This document shows, in pieces, positions 51,997-60,962 of a stretch of 64,000 nucleotides of DNA. Every line of letters starts with the position of its first letter. Positions within the stretch are counted from its first letter, which is position 1. Location of the stretch: assembly GCA_963770635.1 (NCBI GenBank), contig CAVYQI010000006.1, forward strand, positions 310,001 through 374,000. Reading direction: 5' to 3'. The notes under the pieces are model-generated. The model was not told the origin of the DNA and made no database searches. It saw nothing but the letters and a program-made list of their open reading frames with translations. The DNA comes from DASZIT01 sp963770635 (GTDB lineage Bacteria > Actinomycetota > Acidimicrobiia > Acidimicrobiales > RAAP-2). Both the position numbers and the translations under genes were made by a program.

Positions 51997-54900
51997 TCAT
52001 TTCATCAGGGCCGACGACAGTGGAGGTCCGAAGAATGCCCGCCCGAGTGCCGTGGCCAAGGCGTCGAGCTGCCGAGCTGTCTCCTGCGGCACCCGTCCCT
52101 CGCAACGACACGCGTAGGCATGGGGGGTCTCCGCCAACCGCCGTTCCCCGATCATCGGGCCGACCGTCGCACAGACCTGCTCCCAAGCCCGAAGCAGCTC
52201 GTACGTCAGGTCTCCCTCCCGGCCGGTGCCCTTGGATCCCCGGATGCTGCCGATCACCACGTGAGCGACTCGTCGACGAAAGCGACCAGCGACCAAGAGG
52301 AGAAGGGCGAGCAACAGCGCCAGCCCGCCTGCCCCCCAGCCGATGAAGGCGATGCTCGTCCCCGGTTCCGGGGCGTTGCTGCCCGGGTGGACCAGGGCGG
52401 GGGACGGAGCCGAGGTCGGGGGGACGCCGATCGGCAACGGAGCCAACCCCGGCAACGTCGTCTCCCCACGGATACCAGCAGGGTTCGGCGAGCTGGCACC
52501 GGAGTGGGTCGGAACTGCCACCGGGGCGACCGAAGTGCCTCCGGCCGGACCGACCTGGCTCGGCACTATTCCGGTGTAGTTCGTGTTCCCGGGTGGCCCT
52601 CGTCCAGGAGTGGGTTCGAAACGCACCCACCCCGGACCAGCAAAGAGGACTTCCGGCCAGGCGTGAAGGTCGGCCGTCGTCACCTGGTAAGTGTCACCCT
52701 TGACGAGTTGACCGGGGGTGGTCCCGACCGCCACTCGGGTGGGCAACCCGTCCAGACGAGCCAGCAGCGCGAAGGCGGCGGCGAATTGCTGGCAGTAGCC
52801 GGCGTGGGTCACGAAGAGGAAGCGTTCGAGCTGATTGCCGGGCCCGGTCGGCGGGTGGAGGTCGTAGCTCTCGTGGGACCGGAGGTAGTTCTGGATGGCG
52901 ACTGCCTTCGCGAACGGCGTGGTGAGGCCGGCAACGATCTGCTGTGCGAGGCGGAAGACGCGATCGGGTTCGGCGGGAACCCCGAGGTCGACCGGGGGAG
53001 GGTCGGCAACCAGCGTGGCGCCGGCGAGCTCCGCGGCGCTGGGCATGGGTTGTAAGGCCTCGACCGCATAGGTCGCGCCCGGATAGGCGGGCTCGTCTCC
53101 AGGAACGAACAGGGTCTCCGACTCCGGAGCCCAGTCCATGCTGGAAATCCCCGAGACGCTCAGCGGGATGCCCCCGACCGGGAGCCAGGGACTGGCCAGA
53201 CTCACCAGGTGGAACACCTCGACCACTTGCCGCCCGTTGGGCACTGCCTGGGGCTCGGAGGCGAAGGGCGTAAACGCGGAATCGGCGGAGACAAAACCGT
53301 TCGGACCGAGAACGTCGAGGGTCACGAGTTGCCAGTAATCGGGCACCGGGCTGCGCACGGTGAACAGGACCGGACCATCCGTCTGCGAGAGCTGCGGGGC
53401 GAAGCTGACGGTCGGGTCGATATGGACGAGTCCGCCCGGGGCGGCGGTCCGCAGAGACACCAGGCCACCTCCGGTGGCCGAGACGACCGAGGTGCCGAGC
53501 CAACCGGCCAGGGCCAGGGCCGCCCCGACGGCGGTCGCCGCGGTGGCCACCCGGACCCGGTGGCGCTTCCCGTCCCGCGGGTACCCCCGCAGTGGGGAGG
53601 ATGACGTCGCACCGCCATCGCCGGATGGTTGTCGGCTCGAGTCCTGAGTCACCTCTCGGCTCCCGCCGGCCAGTAGCCCCACGGCCAGCACCATGGACGC
53701 GGCCAGGACCCCGCTCGTCACCGCGGAGAGGTGGCCGACGCCTTCGATGGCCCCGAACACGACCACCACCGAGGTCGGAACCACGGCCCAGACGGCCTTC
53801 CCGCGTCGGGACAGGAGCTCGGCCAGGGTGGCGGCCAATCCCACCGCCACGGTGGCACCCACCACCAGGGGGGTGCGTTCCGGGGCGAACACCGCGGTCG
53901 CCTGCAGGGTGACCGGTAGGTTCCAAAGCGCCCGACCCAACGCGGCGAAATCGTTGGTGATGGGAGGGTGCCCGGGGTGTCCCCCATTGGCCACCAGCCC
54001 GGCGGCGACCGCGGTGCCCACGACCCCACCCAGGACGCCGAGCGTCACCGAGGATCGGACCCGCCGGCCGCCCCGGCGCGACAGGAGGCGGGCTCCGGCG
54101 TCGGCGAGGAAAGGTGACCCGTGCCCGACCAAGGCTGCGGCCGCCAGCGGGACGATCCAACCGTCGCCCATGAACAGCAGACCGAGCGTGGCCACGGCAA
54201 CCCCGGTGGCGACAAGGCGTCCGACCACCACCGTCAGACGAGTCGCCGGCGGCGGAGGGGAGGGTGGCGAGTGGAGGGGTACCGGTAGCAGTGGGGTGCG
54301 CGGATCAGTGCCGTCGGTGAGACCGCCGAGTCTCGCCTGGTTCGCTCTCAGCTGCGCGGGGCCCTCGGCCACCACGTACTCGGTCCGCTGCCGGGGCCGC
54401 GCCGCCACCGGACACCCGGCGGGCGTGGTGACGATGACCACCCGTTCGCAACGCCGGAGAGCGGGTAGACGCTCGACGAGCGCTTCCGGCGGGGGTCCGG
54501 GTCGGGGGTGCTCAGAAGCCAGGGCGGCCAACACCTCGCCGAAACGGGCAGACGTCGCCAGCGGTCCGCTGTCGAGCCCGGCGGTGGTGACCAGGCGGGT
54601 CGGTCCCCCACCCTGACGGGGTTGGACCAGCCCGGCGGCCAGCCCGATGGTCCGTTCGAAAGAATCGGCGGTGTGGACCTCGGGACGGAGATCGACCAAC
54701 ACTGCCGTCGTCGCCCGCAGCGAGGTGTCCGGCATCTGGACCATCCAGTGACCCAGGCGTTCGCTGGTCGTCCAATGCACCCGGCGCAGCTCGTCGCCGT
54801 CTTCGAACGGCTTGAGGGTGGCGCTGGGTTCGCCTTCGGTCCCGAATGCCAGCCGACCATCGGGCGGCACGAGTGGAAGCGGGTGCACCAGGAACCGCCG

Positions 54901-55395
54901 GCGGACCCGACGGGTGCGCTGGCGCACGACGGTGAGGCCGAGGGGATCGGAACGCCACATCATCGACTCGCCGAGCGCGAAGGTCCCCCGGGCCCGGGTG
55001 TCGATGGGGAAGGTAAAGGAGACTCGAGGGGCGCGATGCCGCCGGCCGGTGAGCTCACCGGTCAACTGCGCCGGCAACCCGACCGCCACCATCGGCGGCT
55101 GGGTGCGCAGATGGGTCACGGTGACCCACGCCCGGAACCACGCCATCACCAGGTAGCCGGACACCAGAGCGACAACGGCAATACCGCCCTGGGCCAGCTC
55201 CACGCTGCCGACCACCAGCCCCGCCCCCGTGACCGCCACCCCGAGCGCGACGGCCGTACGTCCCCGGCGGGTGAGGGAGGCTCCTCGTCGACCTCGAGCG
55301 GCGAGAGACGCGGCGGCCTCCTTGTTGCGCTTGCGCTCGACGATGAGATCCCAGGGCAGCAGGTCCCGTTGCGTCTCGGGCGAAGTGAGCGTCAC
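51997..55395 (-). CDS. DUF58-transglutaminase (TgpA-like) fusion membrane protein
   Basis: One frame of 1132 residues without interruption. Residues 1-400 are a DUF58 protein: two TM helices (VALGVAVTGAGLVVGSV, GGIAVVALVSGYLVMAW) and GDELRRVHWTTSERLGHWMVQ. Residues about 405-680 add several TM helices; the periplasmic part holds a transglutaminase core with Cys in FVTHAGYCQQFAAAFALLARLDGLPTRVAVG and His in LHAWPEVLFAGPGWVRFEPTPG. A last TM (AFIGWGAGGLALLLALLLLVAG) and cytoplasmic DUF4129-like tail end it. These are usually two genes. It starts as ATGA overlap with moxR. Confidence 0.88.
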   Translation of the reverse strand: MTLTSPETQRDLLPWDLIVERKRNKEAAASLAARGRRGASLTRRGRTAVALGVAVTGAGLVVGSVELAQGGIAVVALVSGYLVMAWFRAWVTVTHLRTQPPMVAVGLPAQLTGELTGRRHRAPRVSFTFPIDTRARGTFALGESMMWRSDPLGLTVVRQRTRRVRRRFLVHPLPLVPPDGRLAFGTEGEPSATLKPFEDGDELRRVHWTTSERLGHWMVQMPDTSLRATTAVLVDLRPEVHTADSFERTIGLAAGLVQPRQGGGPTRLVTTAGLDSGPLATSARFGEVLAALASEHPRPGPPPEALVERLPALRRCERVVIVTTPAGCPVAARPRQRTEYVVAEGPAQLRANQARLGGLTDGTDPRTPLLPVPLHSPPSPPPPATRLTVVVGRLVATGVAVATLGLLFMGDGWIVPLAAAALVGHGSPFLADAGARLLSRRGGRRVRSSVTLGVLGGVVGTAVAAGLVANGGHPGHPPITNDFAALGRALWNLPVTLQATAVFAPERTPLVVGATVAVGLAATLAELLSRRGKAVWAVVPTSVVVVFGAIEGVGHLSAVTSGVLAASMVLAVGLLAGGSREVTQDSSRQPSGDGGATSSSPLRGYPRDGKRHRVRVATAATAVGAALALAGWLGTSVVSATGGGLVSLRTAAPGGLVHIDPTVSFAPQLSQTDGPVLFTVRSPVPDYWQLVTLDVLGPNGFVSADSAFTPFASEPQAVPNGRQVVEVFHLVSLASPWLPVGGIPLSVSGISSMDWAPESETLFVPGDEPAYPGATYAVEALQPMPSAAELAGATLVADPPPVDLGVPAEPDRVFRLAQQIVAGLTTPFAKAVAIQNYLRSHESYDLHPPTGPGNQLERFLFVTHAGYCQQFAAAFALLARLDGLPTRVAVGTTPGQLVKGDTYQVTTADLHAWPEVLFAGPGWVRFEPTPGRGPPGNTNYTGIVPSQVGPAGGTSVAPVAVPTHSGASSPNPAGIRGETTLPGLAPLPIGVPPTSAPSPALVHPGSNAPEPGTSIAFIGWGAGGLALLLALLLLVAGRFRRRVAHVVIGSIRGSKGTGREGDLTYELLRAWEQVCATVGPMIGERRLAETPHAYACRCEGRVPQETARQLDALATALGRAFFGPPLSSALMK

Positions 55396-56471
55396 CGTTC
55401 CGGGAAGGGGACCGGTACCGCCCGGACGATCTCGTCGAGCAGCGCACTGACCTCCGCCCGGTCCACGATCACCCCGAGGCCCAGCCGATGGGCGAGGGTC
55501 GGTTCGACCAGCTCGAGCAGATCGTCAGGGAGGACGTAGTTGCGGCCCTGCACCGCGGCCCAGACCCGGGCGGCGGCCACCAGCCCCAGGAGGGCGCGGG
55601 GGGATACCCCGGGGTGCAAACGGGGCTCGCGCCGGGTGGCGCCGGCCAACTCGACGAGATAGCGGCGAAGGGTCGGAGCCACGTAGACCCGGGCGGCGAT
55701 GCCGGCGATGCGCAGAAGCTCTGCCGGGACCGTCACCGCGTCGACCACCACCGCCTCCGGTAGCGAACCGAAGGTCGAACCGCCTTGCCGGAGGAGTGTC
55801 ATCTCGGCGTCGACCGAGGGGAATCCGAGATGGAGCCGGAAGAGGAAGCGATCGAGTTGGCTCTCGGGGAGTGGATAGGTGCCTTCGAAGTCGTCGGGAT
55901 TCTGGGTCGCGACTACGAAGAAGGGACGGGGAAGCGGATAGGTCACCCCGTCCAGGGTGATCTGCCGTTCCTCCATGGCTTCGAGGAGGGCCGCCTGGGT
56001 GCGGGGGGAAGCCCGATTGAGCTCGTCGACCATCACCACCTCGGCGAACAGCGGTCCACGTCGGAGCTCCACCCTTCGCGCCGTCGCCCCCAGCTCGCCG
56101 ACGGGTACATGCACGCCGGTCAGGTCGGTGGGCAACAGGTCGGGCGTGCACTGCACCCGCTGCCACTGGGCCCCGATGGCCGCCGCCAGGGTGCGGGCCA
56201 GGGTCGTCTTGCCGACGCCGGGCACGTCCTCGACCAACAGGTGCCCGCCGGCCAGCAGGCAGGCCACCGCCAGCCGGATGGCGTCGTCGTGTCCGATCAC
56301 GGCCCGGGCGACCTCCGCGACGATCTCCTGGAGCCAGGCCGCCGCCTCCTGGACCTCGGACTCCGATGCCGGTGGCGCTTCGGCCAACCCTTCGGTCAGT
56401 GCCACGGGGTTGACCGCGGGCTGGCCTGGGGATTCGCCCGGCACGGTGGACGGTGGGCTCGCACGTCCCAA
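55392..56471 (-). CDS. MoxR-family AAA+ ATPase
   Basis: 359 residues. Walker A VEDVPGVGKTTLARTLAAAIG; Walker B VVMVDELNRASPRTQAALLEAMEERQ; sensor 1 PFFVVATQNPDDFEGTYPLPESQLDRFLFRL; C-terminal lid VSPRALLGLVAAARVWAAVQGRNYVLPDDL. MoxR proteins act as chaperones for metal insertion or complex assembly, typically with DUF58 and transglutaminase partners as here. The first 40 residues are Pro-rich and the start could be later. Confidence 0.93.
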   Translation of the reverse strand: MGRASPPSTVPGESPGQPAVNPVALTEGLAEAPPASESEVQEAAAWLQEIVAEVARAVIGHDDAIRLAVACLLAGGHLLVEDVPGVGKTTLARTLAAAIGAQWQRVQCTPDLLPTDLTGVHVPVGELGATARRVELRRGPLFAEVVMVDELNRASPRTQAALLEAMEERQITLDGVTYPLPRPFFVVATQNPDDFEGTYPLPESQLDRFLFRLHLGFPSVDAEMTLLRQGGSTFGSLPEAVVVDAVTVPAELLRIAGIAARVYVAPTLRRYLVELAGATRREPRLHPGVSPRALLGLVAAARVWAAVQGRNYVLPDDLLELVEPTLAHRLGLGVIVDRAEVSALLDEIVRAVPVPFPER

Positions 56472-56708
56472 TGATTGCCGAGAGCAGCCGGTGGTGGGCA
56501 GTCACCTTTGTTGCAACTTCGTGACGGACGAAACGGCAGCCCTGGATCGGTGGTCAGCCGTCCACGCCGTACCCTCCCAGCCCTACCCGACCCTGACGCC
56601 GTGGCTGCCGGCGCCGGTCGGAGCCACGTCAGGAACTGTTCTTCCATCGTTCATCTCTAGGCCACTCGCACATGACCGCCCGTTTACCTGCATTCCTTAT
56701 CGTCCCCG

Positions 56709-56903
56709 GTGGTGACCGCAGCGCATTCGTCCGAGACCCCCACCGATACGGAGCTTCTGACGACGTCGGCCACCACCAATCTCGCTACCCCCCAACCAGA
56801 AACCGCTTGGTCCTACGTTGTCGAGTTGAGCGGGATCGCCCAGGCGTTCCAGGACTTCATGCGCGAGATGGCTCGCCAGGACGCGGGCGGAAGGCCCGGA
56901 TGA
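56709..56903 (+). CDS. Possible small protein, 64 residues
   Basis: A short frame with protein-like composition ending in an amphipathic helix (WSYVVELSGIAQAFQDFMREMARQD). GTG start, no clear ribosome site. It is the only candidate gene in the 1.3-kb interval between moxR (56471) and pstS (57792). Confidence 0.35.
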   Translation: MVTAAHSSETPTDTELLTTSATTNLATPQPETAWSYVVELSGIAQAFQDFMREMARQDAGGRPG

Positions 56904-57625
56904 CGGCACCGCGCGGCCGCCTCCCCCGGCGGACGGCCTTTCTGGCTGGGTTCAGACCCCGAGCTCTTGACCCCGCCGCCGACATCTGCCGCCATTACCA
57001 ACGGAAGGACAGTCGTCCACCATGGACCTCACCGCACAACCAGATCAGGTCCACCCGGCAGTCCCGACCCCCGGGGCGGTCGCGAGCCGCCTATGCCGCG
57101 CCGGGCGAGGACCGGCAGTAGGCGCCGTTGCTCCCCGACCCGCGACGTGTTCGAGCCCGCGGGCCGGTTGCCGCTGAGGTCGTCCAACCATTTCTTGGAT
57201 CACCGGAGACCGAGTCCAGTGATCCTCAAGTCTCCAGCGGCGGGGTGACGAGCTGCCACCCCCCACCTGGCCCCGCCGCTGGGCCCCTTTCCCATCCGCG
57301 ATCGATGCAGTGGAGTTGCCGGGCCGCCGCACCCGGCACCCGGCACTCCCTGCGTCCTCCTGGGCCTGCCGGGCTCGGGAAAGTCACCGCTCCGGCGCGG
57401 CTTCCTGGCTACGTCGCCGGGAGCGGTCTGCGGCCGCGGGCGGGCGCTCATCGAGGGCCCGACCTAGCGCCCAGGGACCGGTCGCGACGCCGGGGCAGCC
57501 TCAGCTCCAACGTTCAGGCTGGCCGGTGGGTTCCATACGCCCGCGTAACGTTCCGTAATCGGGCTCAATTCCCTGTTCAATTTCCCTGTCGGGGAGCCAG
57601 AGGCACCGAGAGGAGACTCGATTTC
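56904..57625. other. Gene-poor interval upstream of pstS
   Basis: No frame here has recognisable protein sequence. It is GC-rich up to about 57530, then AT content rises into the pst control region. A 12/13-base direct repeat TCAATTCCCTGT / TCAATTTCCCTGT lies at 57565-57589. It may contain a decayed gene or a long untranslated region. Confidence 0.4.
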
Positions 57626-57654
57626 GTTCAGGCAAAGTTTGCTGATTGTTTACC
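57626..57654 (+). promoter_or_regulatory. PhoP box upstream of pstS
   Basis: Three direct repeat units at exact 11-base spacing: GTTCAGG (57626), GTTTGCT (57637), GTTTACC (57648), separated by CAAA and GATT. This is the arrangement of actinobacterial PhoP boxes, where the last unit overlaps or adjoins the -35. It lies about 140 bases before the chosen pstS start, and predicts induction under phosphate starvation. Confidence 0.75.
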
Positions 57655-57791
57655 TGAGGAACATCTTTACGTTGCTCTGCGTTCATTCGGGATCCGTACT
57701 GTCGGCGGTAATGGAAATCCCAAGTAGGGCCGGTACCCACGAAAACAGCGGGCGCCCGGCCTTCAACGTCCTTACGGAGGTCACCCCCACA

Positions 57792-59036
57792 GTGGACCAA
57801 GCACCGATCACCCCGGCGGTACCGATCACCCCCTCGGCGCCCCTTCCCCCGGCGGCATCGACGTCCCGAAAAAGGGCCAAGAGGGCCAAGAGGGTCACCG
57901 TGACCCTGGCGCTGGCCACCGCATCAGCGAGCCTGCTGCTCGCCGCCTGCAGCTCCTCTACACCAACCGCGTCGACATCCTCGACCAACGCGTCGGGAAG
58001 CAGCGACCCGTACATCACCGCGGACCTCAAGGCCGCCGGTGCCCAGCTGACCGGAGCCGGCTCCACCTTCGTACAACCGGTCTTCACCAAAGCCTTCTAC
58101 ACCTACACCAGCAAGAACCAGGCCGTCACCGTCAACTACCAGGCGGTCGGTAGTGGCGCCGGGATCACCGCCTTCGACGGCAACACCGTCAACTTCGGTG
58201 CTTCCGACGTACCCCTTACCCAGGCCATGGTGGCTGCCGCTCCGGCCATCTTCGGCGGGGTGGTGCAGGTGCCCGACACCCTCGGCGGCGTCTCCCTCTC
58301 CTACAACCTGCCGGGAGTGGCGAACGGGCTCAAGCTCGACCCGCCGACCATCTCGAGCATCTTCTCGGGAGGCATCACCATGTGGAACGATCCGGCCATC
58401 GTTGCTCTCAACCCGGGGATAAACCTGCCGGCCCAGCCGATCACCACCGTCCACCGCTCGGATAGCAGTGGCACTACCTACATCTTCACCGACTACCTGT
58501 CCAACGTGTCGCCGGCGTGGGCCGCCGGGCCGGGTACCGGCAAGACGGTCACCTGGCCGGCATCGAGTGTCGGGTCGAGCGGCAACTCCGGAGTCGCCGG
58601 GAGCATCAAGTCGACTCCCTATTCCATCGGGTACGTCGAGTTGGCCTATGCACTGCAGAACAACTTCACGGTGGCGGCGGTGAAGAACCAGGCTGGTTCC
58701 TTCGTCCTGCCGTCGCTCAAGTCGGTGGCCGCCGACGCCGCCCAGAAGCCTAACGTCACCTCGATCGACTTCTCCATCACCAACCAGCCCGGGGCGGGGA
58801 GCTACCCGATCTCCGGATACAGCTGGGTCCTGGTCGCCCAGAAGCAGTCCAATGCCGCGGTCGGCAAAACGCTGGTCCAGGTGCTCGACTGGCTGACCCA
58901 CAGCGGGGGTGGTCAGGATCAAGCCGCCAGCCTCGACTATGTGCCGCTGCCGGCCAACATCCAGGCGCTGGCCCGCCAGACCCTGTTGATGGTCACCGGA
59001 CCCAACGGTGGTGCCCCCCTGTTGACCAACCACTGA
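57792..59036 (+). CDS. pstS: Phosphate ABC transporter substrate-binding lipoprotein
   Basis: 414 residues from GTG 57792, with GGAGG 11 bases upstream; ATG 57711 is the alternative. A long n-region ending RKRAKRAKR, core VTVTLALATASASLLLAAC, then Ser/Thr spacer. Phosphate pocket: LTGAGSTFVQPVF, VGSGAGITAFDGNTVNFGASDVPL, RSDSSGTTYIFTDYLS, SGNSGVAGSIKSTPYSIGYVEL. It delivers phosphate to PstCAB. The longer than usual n-region (about 45 residues) is odd. Confidence 0.93.
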   Translation: MDQAPITPAVPITPSAPLPPAASTSRKRAKRAKRVTVTLALATASASLLLAACSSSTPTASTSSTNASGSSDPYITADLKAAGAQLTGAGSTFVQPVFTKAFYTYTSKNQAVTVNYQAVGSGAGITAFDGNTVNFGASDVPLTQAMVAAAPAIFGGVVQVPDTLGGVSLSYNLPGVANGLKLDPPTISSIFSGGITMWNDPAIVALNPGINLPAQPITTVHRSDSSGTTYIFTDYLSNVSPAWAAGPGTGKTVTWPASSVGSSGNSGVAGSIKSTPYSIGYVELAYALQNNFTVAAVKNQAGSFVLPSLKSVAADAAQKPNVTSIDFSITNQPGAGSYPISGYSWVLVAQKQSNAAVGKTLVQVLDWLTHSGGGQDQAASLDYVPLPANIQALARQTLLMVTGPNGGAPLLTNH

Positions 59037-59056
59037 CAGTTGACCAACCACTGACA
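59021..59056. repeat. 18-base tandem duplication at the pstS stop
   Basis: Two exact copies of GTTGACCAACCACTGACA, the first containing the pstS stop codon. The second is non-coding. It looks like a recent slippage duplication. Confidence 0.8.
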
Positions 59057-59085
59057 AAAGGCTGGAACCAATAGAAGACACCGGA

Positions 59086-60054
59086 TTGTCCCCCGCAGCA
59101 TCACCCCCCGCAGACACCCCGAGGCGTCATCGCCTCGGGGTGTCTGACCGCCTTTACCACGTACTCCTCGCCCTCGTCGGCGGCATCTTCGTCCTGATCC
59201 TCGTCGCCTTCGTGGTGGCCATGGCCAACCAGGGGGTGCCCGCCTTTTCGAAGCTGGGGTTCTCGTTCCTCTGGAGCTCGAACTGGGACCCGACCCACAA
59301 CCATTTCGGCATCCTGACCTTCTTGGTCGGTACGCTCGAGACCACCGCCATCGCGGTGATCCTGACCGTGCCCATCGGTCTCGGGACGGCCCTGGCCCTC
59401 GCCTATCTGGCCCCCCGCCGGCTGCGGGCACCGCTGGGCACGGCAGTAGAGCTGTTGGCGGCGGTACCCAGCGTGGTCTACGGACTGTGGGGACTGCTGG
59501 TGGTGGCCCCCTTCTTCCGCAGCCAGATCGAGCCGGGACTGTCCTCGGTCTTCGGATGGACCGGCCTGTTCGGCGGGGCCAACCAGGGAGTCGGGCTGTT
59601 GCTGGCCGGCGTCATCCTGTTCATCATGGTGCTCCCCACCATGGTGGCGATCTCCCGGGACGTCCTGGCCGCGGTACCCCACGACCAGGTCGAAGGGGCC
59701 ATGGCCCTCGGGGCGACCCGTTGGCAGCTGTTGCGCAAGGTGGTCGTCCCTGGAGCCCGCACCGGAATCCTCGGTGCCTTCACCCTGGCCACCGGGCGGG
59801 CATTGGGTGAAACCGTCGCCGTCGCGCTGGTCATCGGCAACTCGACCCACCTGGCCACCTCGCTCAAAGCCAACGCCGCCACCATCCCCTCCATCATCGT
59901 GAGCACCTTCGGGGAGGCGACCGGGACCGAACTCAACGTCCTGTTCGCCATGGCGTTGGTGCTGCTGGTGGTGGGCGTCGGCGTCAATATCCTCGCCCGG
60001 ATGTTCGTCAGGGGAGTCAAGCGCAGCGGCGCCGCGTCGGTGGCAGTGGCGTGA
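59086..60054 (+). CDS. pstC: Phosphate ABC transporter permease
   Basis: Up to 322 residues. Six TM helices starting LALVGGIFVLILVAFVVAM. Permease coupling loop: EGAMALGATRWQLLRKVVVPGARTGILGAFTLATGRALGETVAVALVIG. The start is uncertain: TTG 59086 adds 18 Pro-rich residues encoded by the hairpin; GTG 59140 (MSDRLYHVLLAL) avoids them. The end overlaps pstA by four bases (GTGA). Confidence 0.92.
   Translation: MSPAASPPADTPRRHRLGVSDRLYHVLLALVGGIFVLILVAFVVAMANQGVPAFSKLGFSFLWSSNWDPTHNHFGILTFLVGTLETTAIAVILTVPIGLGTALALAYLAPRRLRAPLGTAVELLAAVPSVVYGLWGLLVVAPFFRSQIEPGLSSVFGWTGLFGGANQGVGLLLAGVILFIMVLPTMVAISRDVLAAVPHDQVEGAMALGATRWQLLRKVVVPGARTGILGAFTLATGRALGETVAVALVIGNSTHLATSLKANAATIPSIIVSTFGEATGTELNVLFAMALVLLVVGVGVNILARMFVRGVKRSGAASVAVA
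59111..59146. promoter_or_regulatory. 16-bp perfect hairpin at the pstS-pstC junction
   Basis: Arms of 16 bases with a TCAT loop; the 5' arm is CAGACACCCCGAGGCG. No T-run follows. It falls inside the pstC frame if TTG 59086 is the start, or overlaps the start if GTG 59140 is used. It could stabilise pstS mRNA or limit read-through into pstCAB. Confidence 0.7.
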
Positions 60055-60962
60055 GCACCCTCTCCTTCGACGCCAGCCTCGATCCGATCCTGTCCCGTCG
60101 GACAGAGATCCAGAAAATCGCGTCGGCGTCGGTCAAGCGCCGCCGGGTCTACTCGAGAGTCGGCATCGCCGTCTGCCTCCTGTGCCTGGTCGTCGCGTGT
60201 ATCCCGTTGCTGGCCATCATCGGCTACACGGTGGCCAAGGGACTTCCTGCCTGGAACTCGGCGTTCTTCACCCAGGTCACCAAGCCCGAAGGCATCCCCA
60301 ACGGCGGTCTGTACAACGCCATCATCGGCTCCCTGGTCATTGACGCGGTCGCCATCGCCGTCACCGTCCCCTTCGGGATCCTCGGGGGTCTGTTCCTGGC
60401 CGAATCCAACGGACCGATTGCCGGTGCCGTCCGGTTTTGCGCCGACGTCCTAACCGGGGTCCCCTCCATCACCATCGGGATCTTCGGTTACATCATCTGG
60501 GTCAAGAACTTCGGTTACAGCGGGTATGCGGGGGCGCTTGCCATCGGCATCATCATGGTGCCGGTGATCATGCGGGCGGCGGAGACGGCACTGCGAGGGG
60601 TACCGGTCAACCTCTACGAAGCCGGGTTGGCCCTGGGTGCCCGGAAGGCAACGGTGGCCCGCAAGGTGACGCTCCCGGTGGCGCTCCCCGGCCTCGTCAC
60701 CGGCGTCCTCCTGGCGGTGGCCCGGGGGGCGGGAGAGACGGCTCCGCTACTCTTCACCATCTTCGGGAACCAGTTTTTGCAGACGAATCCCTCCAAACCG
60801 ATGGAAGCCCTTCCCATCGCCATCTACAACTACAGCAGCCAGCCTTACAACGATCTGGTCCAGATTGCCTGGGGCGGGGCGCTGCTGTTGATGGTGGTGA
60901 TCCTGGTACTGAACATCGGGGCCCGGCTGGTGTCGGCCCGACTGAGACGAGAGCGACGGTGA
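60051..60962 (+). CDS. pstA: Phosphate ABC transporter permease
   Basis: 303 residues, six TM helices (first VGIAVCLLCLVVACIPLLAIIGYTV). FGILGGLFLAESNG, VLTGVPSITIGIFGYIIWV and the coupling loop EAGLALGARKATVARKVTLPVALPGLVTGVLLAVARGAGETAPLLFTIFG are PstA hallmarks. Overlaps pstC and pstB by four bases each. Confidence 0.94.
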   Translation: MSTLSFDASLDPILSRRTEIQKIASASVKRRRVYSRVGIAVCLLCLVVACIPLLAIIGYTVAKGLPAWNSAFFTQVTKPEGIPNGGLYNAIIGSLVIDAVAIAVTVPFGILGGLFLAESNGPIAGAVRFCADVLTGVPSITIGIFGYIIWVKNFGYSGYAGALAIGIIMVPVIMRAAETALRGVPVNLYEAGLALGARKATVARKVTLPVALPGLVTGVLLAVARGAGETAPLLFTIFGNQFLQTNPSKPMEALPIAIYNYSSQPYNDLVQIAWGGALLLMVVILVLNIGARLVSARLRRERR

